A DNA stretch of 63,025 bases, from contig NZ_FZOR01000046.1 of NCBI RefSeq assembly GCF_900188445.1, positions 1-63,025 on the forward strand. The letters run 5' to 3'. The stretch comes from Actinomadura meyerae (GTDB taxonomy: Bacteria > Actinomycetota > Actinomycetes > Streptosporangiales > Streptosporangiaceae). A model generated the notes under the pieces. It saw only the letters and a program-made list of their open reading frames with translations, was not told where the DNA came from and searched no databases. This document shows, piece by piece, positions 25,397-33,881 of the stretch. Position 1 is the first letter of the stretch. Every line of letters starts with the position of its first letter. The position numbers were made by a program, and so were the translations under genes.

Positions 25397-26734
25397 TCAG
25401 GGCGCCCCGCGGCGGCACTGGTCGCGGACCGTGTAGAAGTAGCTCAGGTAGGAGGCGTGGTAGGCGGCGCTGGTGATCCGCAGCAGCGTCTCGTCGGCCA
25501 GCCGCAGGGCGCTGATGTTGAAGTTGTGGCTGCCGGTGTAGACGCGCGGGGTGATCGAGCCGTTGTAGTCGCCGTCGATCATCATGATCTTGTTGTGCGG
25601 CTGGACGCCGCGTCCCGCGTAGGTGAACTGGCACGGGACGAGCTGCGGGCCGCCGCTCCAGTCCAGTTCGTCGTGGACGGCGGCGCTCATGCCGCCGGTG
25701 TCGTAGACGACGTCCACCCAGCAGCCGGCGCGGCGGAGCCGGGACAGCTCTCCGGCGATGGCCGTGCGGGTGAAGGACGACATGACGATCCGCACGTCGG
25801 TCTGGTGGCGCTTGCCGTCCGTGCCGGTGTAGGCGCAGCTCACCTCCTTGAGCGCGTTGGCCACCGTGTCGGTCTGGTTGCCGGTGCTGAACGGCTCTCC
25901 CGAGTTCTCCTTGCGCGGGAAGAAGAACGCGCGGTAGGTGCCGCCGCTCGGTGTGCTGCGGTAGTAGTTGTCGTTTCCGTAGCCGTACCGGTTGGCGCGC
26001 ATGTCCTGGTGGTACTGGTAGTAGCCGTCGTAGACGGTCGGGTCCACGAAGGTGACGGCGTCGTTGTAGGACTGGACCTTGTACCAGTTCGTCAGGTTGG
26101 ACGAGGTCTGCAGGACGACCTTCTGGTAGCTCGTCCCGTCGTCGAATCCGGTGATGCGGGAGAACAGGAAGAACTTGTTGTGGTTGTAACCGGTGGCCTT
26201 GCCGCCGGTCGAGTACGTGTAGGTGCGCGAGGTGCTGCACCCGCGCCGGTAGTCGTCGTGGCCGTCGTCCAGCTCGTACCGGTCGTCGCAGACGATCAGC
26301 CATGACGCCTTCGAGTCGTCCATGCCGAGGCCGTTCGGCTGGGCCTGGCGGAGTAGGTCGAAGGCGGGGCTGGCCTTGCGGTTCGCGTTCCCGTCCAGGT
26401 ACGAGGAGTCGTCGATGATCACCTTGACCTTGACGCCGCGCTGGAAGGCCGACATCAGGTGCTGCGCGACCTCCAGGTCGGTGAAGTCGAAGACGGAGGC
26501 GCGGATCTCCTCGCCGGCCGGGGTCGCGTCGATCAGCTTGATGATCTGGTCGAAGATGGCGCGCTGCTGCGCGGCCGTCCCCATCGGGTAGTTGAACACC
26601 GGCCCGCCGAGCACGGGCTTCGGGAGGGCGGCCCGCGCGGGCGGGGCCGCCACGAGCGCGGCGAGCGCGCCCGCCAGCAGGAGGAGCAGCGCCGCCGCGG
26701 CGGCTAACGGTCGTGCGGAGATGCGCACCGACAT
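25397..26734 (-). CDS. Secreted phospholipase D-like (HKD) protein
   Basis: The 445-residue protein has a signal peptide (about residues 1-35, hydrophobic core AAAAALLLLLAGALAALVAA, then ARA). Two PLD half-sites are visible: HNKFFLFS at His185-Lys187, which lacks the downstream Asp of a canonical HKD, and HNKIMMID at His380-Lys382-Asp387 followed by TGSHNFN. It should hydrolyse a phosphodiester outside the cell, perhaps a phospholipid or a polymer of glycerol phosphate. AAAGG precedes the ATG. It sits between polymer genes, but direct involvement is unproven. Confidence 0.8.
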   Translation of the reverse strand: MSVRISARPLAAAAALLLLLAGALAALVAAPPARAALPKPVLGGPVFNYPMGTAAQQRAIFDQIIKLIDATPAGEEIRASVFDFTDLEVAQHLMSAFQRGVKVKVIIDDSSYLDGNANRKASPAFDLLRQAQPNGLGMDDSKASWLIVCDDRYELDDGHDDYRRGCSTSRTYTYSTGGKATGYNHNKFFLFSRITGFDDGTSYQKVVLQTSSNLTNWYKVQSYNDAVTFVDPTVYDGYYQYHQDMRANRYGYGNDNYYRSTPSGGTYRAFFFPRKENSGEPFSTGNQTDTVANALKEVSCAYTGTDGKRHQTDVRIVMSSFTRTAIAGELSRLRRAGCWVDVVYDTGGMSAAVHDELDWSGGPQLVPCQFTYAGRGVQPHNKIMMIDGDYNGSITPRVYTGSHNFNISALRLADETLLRITSAAYHASYLSYFYTVRDQCRRGAP

Positions 26735-26864
26735 GCCGGGACCTTTCGGATGGCCGATACCGAGATCAGTTGATCAAGGTGAGTCCGGCTCAAGCTAGGC
26801 ACCCCGGCGGGGCCGGTCAACGGGTCCGGCGGGCGGGACCGGCACGCTGACCGCTACAGGTCAT

Positions 26865-26900
26865 CCTCCCCGGCCGGGCGGGCTCGGGCGGCCGGGGAGG
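26865..26900 (-). terminator. Hairpin downstream of the tandem GT4 gene
   Basis: CCTCCCCGGCC (26865-26875) pairs with GGCCGGGGAGG (26890-26900), an 11-bp perfect stem with a 14-nt loop. It lies 18 bp past the stop at 26918 on the minus strand. No U-run. Confidence 0.6.
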
Positions 26901-26917
26901 CTCGGCGGGGGCGCGGG

Positions 26918-29083
26918 CTACGGGCGTCCGGCCAGCAGATCGGTCCACTGGCGGCAGACCTCGGGCAGCGCATAGGCGGCCCTGACCTGCTCCCTCGCCA
27001 GGTCGCCGTCCTGCCGCCAGCGGCCGAGCGACACCGTCTCCGCGATGGACGCGGCCATCGCGCGCGGACTCTCGTGGATCCAGCGGGCGTCGTAGATCGT
27101 TCCGGCGCCCGGCCAGTTCAGCAGCGCCGGGACGGCACCGGACGCCATGCCCTCGGCCGGGGCCAGGTGGAAGCTCTCGTCGTCGCTCGTCGACAGCACG
27201 AAGCCGATGCGGCGCAGCCAGGACGCCACGTCCCGCCCGTAACTGTCGAAGACGACGCCGCCGGAGAGGAGCCGCGACCGGCGGATCCGGCGGAACACCT
27301 TCTCGTAGTGGTCCCGCTCCTCCGGCTTCTGCCAGATCCACCAGTAGTCCCAGGGCAGCTTCGACTTGACGAAGAGGGTGAAGCGCGGGTCGTCGCCGCG
27401 GAGCTCTTCGAGGACGTCCAGCGCCCGGTCGAGGCGCTTGCGGGACGGGGCGATCCCGATCATGCCGAGGTGGTGCTCGGCGCCGGGGAGCTTGGCGCGG
27501 TCGAGCTGGGCGTCGTCCACCCAGTTCGGGATCGTGACGACCTTCGCGGCCGGCCAGCCGGTCACCTCGCGGGTGAGGTCGCCGTAGTGCGGGCTGACGC
27601 AGACGACCCGGTCGACCGCGTCGATGTCGAGCTGCCTCGGCCAGGCCGCGTACAGCTCGAAGCGGTGCAGGCGGACGACGAGGCGCTGGCCGGGACGCTT
27701 GCGGCTCGCGTACCAGAGCGCGTTCGGGCCGCACCACTCGCAGACGATGACGTCCGCCCAGTCGACGAGGTCCTGGCTGCGCTTCTCGTCGTGCGCCTTG
27801 AGCGCCGCCCAGTGGTCGACGCGGACCTCCATGTCCGAACGGGAGCGCAGGTAGTCGAGCAGGCGGTCGAAGAACTTGAGGTCGTGGCCCGCCACGCCCA
27901 CCCGCAGCGGGCGCTCCTTCACCGCCAGGACGCTCGCGGACGGCTCCGGGAACGCCTGCGCGAGGTGGCCGCGCAGCCGCTCGGCGGCGGCGTCCAGGGT
28001 GAACCCGGCGGCGGCCGCGCGGCAGCGGTCGGCGGCGAGGGTGTGGACGTCCGGGTTCTTGCCGATGAGGGTGAGGGCGTCCAGGACGTCGTCCTCGGTG
28101 GCGGCGAACAGCGGGTAGTCGGCGCCGAGGAGGCGCTCGTGCATGGGCGTCCGGTTGAGGACGACCGGCACCCCGAGCATGCCGCACTCCAGCACCTTCG
28201 TGGACAACTCCAGGCTCGCGTCCATGGACGGGTCGCGCCAGGACAGCCCGACGTCGCAGCCCGCGGTGAGGCGCATCGCCTCGGCGCGGGGGTGGCCGCC
28301 GTGCCAGACGACGCCCTCGCCGGTCTCCAGCGCGGTCCGCATCCGGGCCGCGAAGCCGGGGTCGGCGGGGTCGTCGTGGATCTTGTCGCCGACCATGTGC
28401 AGCTCGGCGTGCACGCCGCGCACGGCGAGCAGGCGCGGCAGCGAGGTCATCTCATGGGTGTTCCAGCGCGGCGCGAACTTGCCGGTGTAGACGAGCCGGA
28501 GCGGGCCCTCGGGAGCGCCCGGGGCGCGGGCCTCCAGGCCGTCCGGGAGGACGACGACCGGCGGGAACAGCACGGACTTGCCCGCCGTCGCGGGGACGGC
28601 CGCCTCCAGGAAGCCGCGCAGCTCCTCGGTCTGGCACAGCAGGACGCGGGAGGCGTCCGCGATGCGGCGCAGGTCGGCCTTCGCGGCGGCGTCGAACCCG
28701 GCGGCCGACTGCGGGACGTCGGTGAGGTACGTCCACAGGCGTCCGGCGAGGGGGCCCGAGGCCAGCCGCGCGGCGAGCCGGCGGCCCCGGACCACGACCA
28801 GGTCGTGCGGGGCCTCCGCGTCGAGCCGCGCGAGCACCTCCGCGGCCTGCCGCGGCGCCATCGGCGCGTCGGCGAGCCCCTCGGCGTGCGGGCTGCGGAC
28901 GGTGACGCCGGGCAGGTCGCGCAGCGGGTCGACGAGCCGCCCGGTGCGCACGGGCGCCTTGAGGACGAGCGTCGCCGCGCAGCCCGCGCAGGCGAGGGCC
29001 TGGACGATGGCCTGGGCCCAGATCGCCGATCCGTCGATGATGTTCAGGTCGACGTCGCCGTAGACGAGGGCGCGTGGTCGCAC
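26918..29083 (-). CDS. Tandem GT4 glycosyltransferase (two GT-B units in one chain)
   Basis: This 721-residue protein contains two glycosyltransferase units. The first (about 1-380) starts VRPRALVYGDVDLNIIDGSA and has YTGKFAPRWNTHEM and a degenerate E-x7-E region SLELSTKVLECGMLGVPVV. The second (about 390-721) starts RPLRVGVAGHDLKFFDRLLD and has GMIGIAPSRKRLDRALDVL and HLAPAEGMASGAVPALL. The chain may make two successive linkages, or one unit may be non-catalytic. GTG 29083 is chosen because AAAGGAG lies 5-6 nt upstream. It follows the 247-residue coiled-coil protein after only 11 bp. Confidence 0.8.
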   Translation of the reverse strand: MRPRALVYGDVDLNIIDGSAIWAQAIVQALACAGCAATLVLKAPVRTGRLVDPLRDLPGVTVRSPHAEGLADAPMAPRQAAEVLARLDAEAPHDLVVVRGRRLAARLASGPLAGRLWTYLTDVPQSAAGFDAAAKADLRRIADASRVLLCQTEELRGFLEAAVPATAGKSVLFPPVVVLPDGLEARAPGAPEGPLRLVYTGKFAPRWNTHEMTSLPRLLAVRGVHAELHMVGDKIHDDPADPGFAARMRTALETGEGVVWHGGHPRAEAMRLTAGCDVGLSWRDPSMDASLELSTKVLECGMLGVPVVLNRTPMHERLLGADYPLFAATEDDVLDALTLIGKNPDVHTLAADRCRAAAAGFTLDAAAERLRGHLAQAFPEPSASVLAVKERPLRVGVAGHDLKFFDRLLDYLRSRSDMEVRVDHWAALKAHDEKRSQDLVDWADVIVCEWCGPNALWYASRKRPGQRLVVRLHRFELYAAWPRQLDIDAVDRVVCVSPHYGDLTREVTGWPAAKVVTIPNWVDDAQLDRAKLPGAEHHLGMIGIAPSRKRLDRALDVLEELRGDDPRFTLFVKSKLPWDYWWIWQKPEERDHYEKVFRRIRRSRLLSGGVVFDSYGRDVASWLRRIGFVLSTSDDESFHLAPAEGMASGAVPALLNWPGAGTIYDARWIHESPRAMAASIAETVSLGRWRQDGDLAREQVRAAYALPEVCRQWTDLLAGRP

Positions 29084-29094
29084 GGTGGCTCCTT

Positions 29095-29838
29095 TCAACG
29101 GGCCGGTGCCGTCTCGGCGGCCCCTGTGGTCTGGGCGGACCCTGTGGTCTGGGCGTCGGCCGACCCGGCGATCTCGGTGAGCCGGGCGGGGGCGGTGGCG
29201 GTCGCGTCCCAGGGCAGCGCCGCCAGGGCCGGGGGCACCGCGGCGCCGCCGCCGGTCCACAGGACGCGCGGGAGGCGGCGGGCGGCGGCGATCTCGCGGA
29301 TCTCGTGCAGCGCGAGGTCTCGGTCGTACATGCCGGGCACGCCCAGGTACGCCCAGGGTCCGCCGGGTTCGCCGGCCGCCGCGTCCACGACGAGCAGGTC
29401 GGCGTCGGCGGAGCCGAGCACGAGCGCCGCATCGTGCGGGTAGAGCCGGATGACCCTCGCGTGTTCGGCGAGGAGCACCGCCGTCGCCGGGCCGAGCACA
29501 CCCGCGATGATGAGCCTGTCGCAGGGGTTGGCGATGAGGAGGCGGTCCTCGGGGCGGTCGACCCGTTCGGGCGGGGCGCCGCCACGGCCCGTACCGGAGC
29601 CCGCCGCCACGGGCGCGTTCCGCCTGCGCCACAGCCGGTACAGCTCCTTCGGCAGCCGCCTGCCGCGGCGCGGGTCGCGCGCGGCGCCCGCGACCAGCCG
29701 CCCGAACTGGACGGCGGTGGACGCCTCCAGCGCGGCGAGCCGCCCCTCCAGTTCCGCGATCCGCGCCTCGCGCTCGCGCAGCGTCGACCTCAGCCGGCCG
29801 AGCCGCCGGTGCGCCTTCGCGTCCTCGACCTCACTCAC
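29095..29838 (-). CDS. Hypothetical coiled-coil protein in the glycan operon
   Basis: The 247-residue protein starts with a coiled coil (about residues 10-45, REREARIAELEGRLAALE), then a basic segment (PRRGRRLPKELYRLWRRRN). The second half is a Rossmann-like alpha/beta region without clear catalytic residues (RLLIANPCDRLIIAGVLGPA, DADLLVVDAAAGEPGG). Similar coiled-coil starts occur on actinobacterial polysaccharide glycosyltransferases, so this may be a scaffold or a decayed transferase. The GTG start overlaps the upstream epimerase by 8 nt, and the tandem GT4 follows closely, so all three are one operon. Confidence 0.6.
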   Translation of the reverse strand: MSEVEDAKAHRRLGRLRSTLREREARIAELEGRLAALEASTAVQFGRLVAGAARDPRRGRRLPKELYRLWRRRNAPVAAGSGTGRGGAPPERVDRPEDRLLIANPCDRLIIAGVLGPATAVLLAEHARVIRLYPHDAALVLGSADADLLVVDAAAGEPGGPWAYLGVPGMYDRDLALHEIREIAAARRLPRVLWTGGGAAVPPALAALPWDATATAPARLTEIAGSADAQTTGSAQTTGAAETAPAR

Positions 29839-30913
29839 CCAGATACTCCATGATCACTTCAGCGATGCGGGGACCGGCCTTCCCGTCCCACAGGGGCGGG
29901 GTCCGGTCGCTCTTCGGCGGGCCCTCCTCCAGCGCCTTGCGCGCCGCGGGCACCAGTTCCTCGAAGGTGACGAGGCGGTTCGTGCCGTGCGTGATGGTGA
30001 TCGGCCGCTCGGTGTTCGGCCGGACGGTCAGGCACGGCACGCCGAGGATCGTCGTCTCCTCCTGGAGGCCGCCCGAGTCGGTGACGACCGCCGCCGCGCC
30101 CCGGACGGCCGCGACGAAGTCGATGTACCCGAGCGGCTCCAGGACGTGCACGCCCGCGTGGTCGTCCAGCCCGGCGGCCAGCAGGTTGGCCCGGCCGCGC
30201 GGGTGCACGGGGATGACCAGGTCGGCGAGGTCGGCGACGCCGTGCAGGTGCCGGACGAGCGCGGCGGCCGTCTCCGGCGCGTCCACGTTCGCGGGGCGGT
30301 GCACGGTCGCGAGGACGTACCGGTCCGGAAGGCCGTGCGCGGCCCGCACCCGGGCGGTGTCGAAGGAGTCCAGGTTCCCCAGCAGCGTGTCGATCATCGG
30401 GTTGCCGACGAGGTGCGTGCGGGACACCGGGACGCCCTCCGCGGCCAGGTGCCCGATCCCCTCGGGGCTCGTGACCAGGCACAGGTCGGAGAGCTGGTCG
30501 GTGACCCGCCGGTTGACCTCCTCCGGCATGGTCATGTCGAAGCTGCGCAGCCCGGCCTCCACATGGGCGACCGGGATGTGCAGCTTGGCCGCGACGAGGG
30601 CGGCGGCGATGGTGGAGTTCACGTCGCCGTACACGATGACCAGCGCGGGTGAACGGCTCGTGAACTCCGCCTCCAGGCCGATCATCAGGGCGGCCGTCTG
30701 CTCGGCGTGCCCGCCGGAGCCGACGCCGAGGTTCACGTCCGGCTCGGGCAGCCCCAGCTCGGTGAAGAAGATCTCCGACATCCGCGCGTCGTAGTGCTGC
30801 CCGGTGTGGACGACGGCCTGCTCGGCCCCGGCGGCGCGCAGCGCGGAGATCACCGGGGCCGCCTTGACGAAGTTCGGCCGCGCCCCGAGGACGTGCACGA
30901 TGGGTGCCAACAC
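29831..30913 (-). CDS. wecB: UDP-N-acetylglucosamine 2-epimerase (non-hydrolysing)
   Basis: This enzyme of about 360 residues interconverts UDP-GlcNAc and UDP-ManNAc in the cytoplasm. Motifs visible are GARPNFVKAAPV, HTGQHYDARMSEIFF, YGDVNST, HVEAGLRSFD, MPEEVNRR and VTDSGGLQEE, all typical of WecB/MnaA. The GTG at 30913 lies 5-6 nt after AAGGGA and gives VLAPIVHVLGARPN; an ATG 18 nt upstream is less likely. It is first in the minus-strand operon with the coiled-coil protein and tandem GT4. The dehydrogenase at 32424, which could use its product, is on the other strand. Confidence 0.92.
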   Translation of the reverse strand: MLAPIVHVLGARPNFVKAAPVISALRAAGAEQAVVHTGQHYDARMSEIFFTELGLPEPDVNLGVGSGGHAEQTAALMIGLEAEFTSRSPALVIVYGDVNSTIAAALVAAKLHIPVAHVEAGLRSFDMTMPEEVNRRVTDQLSDLCLVTSPEGIGHLAAEGVPVSRTHLVGNPMIDTLLGNLDSFDTARVRAAHGLPDRYVLATVHRPANVDAPETAAALVRHLHGVADLADLVIPVHPRGRANLLAAGLDDHAGVHVLEPLGYIDFVAAVRGAAAVVTDSGGLQEETTILGVPCLTVRPNTERPITITHGTNRLVTFEELVPAARKALEEGPPKSDRTPPLWDGKAGPRIAEVIMEYLGE

Positions 30914-30955
30914 AATTTCCCTTCTGTTCATCGAGGTCGCCTAACGTCCGGCCCC

Positions 30956-32398
30956 GTGACGAAAAAGCCCGTGGTGAAGAGGGCGGTCTACCTGGCCGGG
31001 CTGGCCTGGCGGCAGGTGCGGGACGATCCCGGGCGGGCGCCGCGGCTGGCCGTCCGGCTCGCCGCGCGGACCCCGGTCGGCGGGCGGCTCCGGCGCTCCC
31101 GCCTGGCCGTGCCGAAGCCCCGGGACGTCCAGCGAGAGGTCGCGGATCTGCGGGCCCTGCTGGCGCAGCCGGTGCGCCCGGTGCGGGCCGCGCCCCGGCC
31201 AGGCGACGGCGTGCTCAAGTTCGTCACGAACGCGCTGCCCTGCACGAACGCCGGCTACACCGTCCGGACGCACCGCATCGCGCTCGCCCAGCGGGAGGCG
31301 GGCCTCGACACCCACGTGGTCACCCGGCTCGGCTACCCCCTCAGCCAGGGCGTCGGCGACGCGCGGGCGCGGGTGGACATCGACGGCGTCCCGTACCACC
31401 GGCTGCTGCCGTGGCTCCCCAGCGCGGACCCGCGGGACGCCGTCGCCAAGAGCGCCGACCTGGCCGGACGGCTGGTCGAGGAGCTGCGCCCGGCCGTCCT
31501 GCACGCGGTCAGCAACCACCTCAACGCGGCCGTGGCGCTGGAGCTGGGGCGGCGGCACGGGATCCCGGTCGTCTACGAGGTGCGCGGGTTCCTGGAGGAC
31601 TCCTGGCTCTCCCGCGACCCGGCGCACCGCGAGACCGACGACTTCTACCGGCTGACGCGCGAGCTGGAGACGCGCCGGATGGCCGAGGCGGGCGCGGTGG
31701 TGACGCTCGGCGAGGCGATGCGGGCGGAGATCGCGTCGCGCGGCATCCCCGAAGAGAAGATCTTCACGGTTCCGAACGGTGTGGACGAGGCGTTCCTGCG
31801 CCCGCTCCCCGACCCCGGCGACCTGCGCGCGCGCCTCGGCATCCCGGACGGCGCCACGGTCGTCGGCCTCACGTCCTCGTTCTACGGCTACGAGGGCATC
31901 GACACGCTCATCGACGCCGCCGCGCTGCTGCGCGGCCGCGGGGCGCCCGTCACGCTGCTGCTGGTCGGCGACGGCCCCGAGCGCGGCGCGCTGGAGCGGC
32001 GCGCCGCCGGGCACGGCGTCCATGCCGTGTTCACCGGCCGGGTGCCGATGGAGTCGGTTCGCCGATACCACGCCGTCCTCGATGTGTTCGCGGTTCCGCG
32101 CCGGGCGGACCGGGTGTGCCAGTTGGTGACGCCCCTGAAGCCGATCGAGGCGATGGCAGGGGGAATCCCGGTAATAGCCAGTGATGTCAAGGCTCTTCGG
32201 GAAATCGTGGAACCGGGCGTGACGGGGACGTTAACAGTTCCGGAAGACCCGGAAGCATGGGCGAATTGTCTGGAAGACCTGGCTTACGCTCCCGAACTGA
32301 GACGGAAAATCGGGCGGTCGGCCCGGGAATGGGTCGCGGCTGAGCGCACCTGGCGCGCCGTGACCGCGCGATACCGGGCGGCCTACCGGCGGACATAG
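30956..32398 (+). CDS. Glycosyltransferase family 4
   Basis: The 480-residue protein has a basic N-terminal extension of about 95 residues, then a GT-B fold with FVTNALPCTNAGYTVRTHRI. GLTSSFYGYEGIDTLIDA, VGDGPERGALE and the donor-site stretch LKPIEAMAGGIPVIASDV mark the C-terminal half. The sugar is unknown. The start is GTG (VTKKPVVKRAVYLAG), just downstream of the divergent epimerase; the 42-bp gap must hold both promoters. The last 250 bp are less GC-rich than the neighbours. The dehydrogenase gene begins 25 bp downstream. Confidence 0.82.
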   Translation: MTKKPVVKRAVYLAGLAWRQVRDDPGRAPRLAVRLAARTPVGGRLRRSRLAVPKPRDVQREVADLRALLAQPVRPVRAAPRPGDGVLKFVTNALPCTNAGYTVRTHRIALAQREAGLDTHVVTRLGYPLSQGVGDARARVDIDGVPYHRLLPWLPSADPRDAVAKSADLAGRLVEELRPAVLHAVSNHLNAAVALELGRRHGIPVVYEVRGFLEDSWLSRDPAHRETDDFYRLTRELETRRMAEAGAVVTLGEAMRAEIASRGIPEEKIFTVPNGVDEAFLRPLPDPGDLRARLGIPDGATVVGLTSSFYGYEGIDTLIDAAALLRGRGAPVTLLLVGDGPERGALERRAAGHGVHAVFTGRVPMESVRRYHAVLDVFAVPRRADRVCQLVTPLKPIEAMAGGIPVIASDVKALREIVEPGVTGTLTVPEDPEAWANCLEDLAYAPELRRKIGRSAREWVAAERTWRAVTARYRAAYRRT

Positions 32399-32423
32399 AT
32401 TCTTCTGAAGGGGGCCGGGGCGC

Positions 32424-33686
32424 ATGGATCTCGTGGTCATCGGACTCGGCTACGTGGGCCTGCCGCTCGCGCGGGAGGCGTGCCTGGCCGGCCTGCGGGT
32501 CGGCGGGCTGGACCGGAACGCGCGGGTGGTGGCCGGGCTCAAGGCCGGGCTGTCGCACATCGACGACGTCTCGCCCGCCGAGATCGCCGACATGCTGGAG
32601 GCCGGGTTCGCGCCGAGCCTGGACGAGGACATCCTGGACGGCGCCCGCACCGTGGTCATCTGCGTGCCGACGCCGCTGTCCCCGGAGGGCGGCCCCGACC
32701 TGACCGCGGTGCGCGGCGCGGCCGAGACGGTCGCCCGGCACCTGGTGCCGGGGACGCTGGTGGTGCTGGAGTCGACCACCTACCCGGGCACGACCGAGGA
32801 GGTCGTCCGGCCGATCCTGGAGACGTCCGGCCTGGTCGCCGGGGAGGAGTTCCACCTGGCGTTCTCGCCGGAGCGGATCGACCCGGGCAACCCGGTCTAC
32901 GGGGTCCGCAACACCCCGAAGATCGTCGGCGGGCTGTCCCCGGCGTGCGCGTCGGCGGCGTCGGCGTTCTACGGCAAGTTCGTCGAGCGCGTCGTGGAGG
33001 CCAAGGGCACCCGCGAGGCGGAGATGGCGAAGCTGCTGGAGAACACCTACCGGCACGTCAACATCGCGCTCGTCAACGAGATGGCGGTGTTCTGCAACGA
33101 ACTGGGCATCGACCTGTGGGACGCGATCGACTGCGCCAGCACCAAGCCGTTCGGGTTCCAGGCGTTCCGGCCGGGGCCGGGCGTCGGCGGGCACTGCATC
33201 CCGATCGACCCGAACTACCTGTCGTACAAGGTCAGGTCGCTGGGCTACCCGTTCCGGTTCGTGGAGCTGGCCCAGGAGATCAACGACCGCATGCCCCGGT
33301 ACGTCGCCGAGCGCGCGCAGCAGCTCCTCAACCGCGAGGGGCGCGCGCTCAAGGGCGCGAGGGTCCTGCTGCTCGGCGTCACCTACAAGGCCGACATCGC
33401 CGACCAGCGCGAGTCGCCCGCCCGCCCGGTCGCGCGGCGGCTGGCCCGGCTCGGCGCCGACCTGGCCTTCCACGACCCGTTCGTGACGTCCTGGGAGGTG
33501 GACGGCGAGCAGGTCCGGTACGCGGGCGACGACCTCACCGCCGCGCTGCGCGAGGCCGACCTCGCGATCGTGCTGGCCGCGCACGCCGCCTACGACGCCG
33601 GCACGCTGACCCGGCACGCGCGGCTGCTGTTCGACACCCGCGGGCGGACGCGCGACGCCCGCCGCGACTCCGTCGAACTCCTGTAG
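32424..33686 (+). CDS. Nucleotide-sugar dehydrogenase (UDP-ManNAc/UDP-glucose 6-dehydrogenase family)
   Basis: This 420-residue NAD-dependent enzyme should oxidise C6 of a UDP-sugar to the uronic acid. It has the N-terminal Rossmann motif VVIGLGYVGLPLA, TTYPGTTEE, SPERIDPG, the catalytic Cys258 in GVGGHCIPIDPNYL, and GVTYKADIADQRESPA at the C-terminal domain. The sequence resembles the WecC/WbpA type, and the nearby epimerase supports UDP-ManNAc as substrate, giving UDP-ManNAcA for a teichuronic-type polymer. UDP-glucose or UDP-GlcNAc cannot be excluded. Confidence 0.87.
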   Translation: MDLVVIGLGYVGLPLAREACLAGLRVGGLDRNARVVAGLKAGLSHIDDVSPAEIADMLEAGFAPSLDEDILDGARTVVICVPTPLSPEGGPDLTAVRGAAETVARHLVPGTLVVLESTTYPGTTEEVVRPILETSGLVAGEEFHLAFSPERIDPGNPVYGVRNTPKIVGGLSPACASAASAFYGKFVERVVEAKGTREAEMAKLLENTYRHVNIALVNEMAVFCNELGIDLWDAIDCASTKPFGFQAFRPGPGVGGHCIPIDPNYLSYKVRSLGYPFRFVELAQEINDRMPRYVAERAQQLLNREGRALKGARVLLLGVTYKADIADQRESPARPVARRLARLGADLAFHDPFVTSWEVDGEQVRYAGDDLTAALREADLAIVLAAHAAYDAGTLTRHARLLFDTRGRTRDARRDSVELL

Positions 33687-33714
33687 GCCCGCCACGCCCG
33701 CGGTGCTCGTCCGG

Positions 33715-33768
33715 GAACTCACGTACCGGCAGGAGCCGACGTACCGGCAGGAACTCGCGTACAGGGAC
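33715..33768. repeat. 18-bp tandem repeat, three copies, after the dehydrogenase stop
   Basis: Units at 33715, 33733 and 33751 share GARCYSRCGTACMGGSAS, with the first two nearly identical (ACGTACCGGCAG core). They lie in the 195-bp gap between the dehydrogenase and the next GT4. Confidence 0.75.
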
Positions 33769-33881
33769 GACCCGCCGGTCACCGGACATGTCACGGACGG
33801 CCGGAATTCATCGGCAATTTCCATCGGCGGCCGAGACTCGCACCGAGACGGTCGATTTCTGCGCCTTACGGAGTGAGTGTG

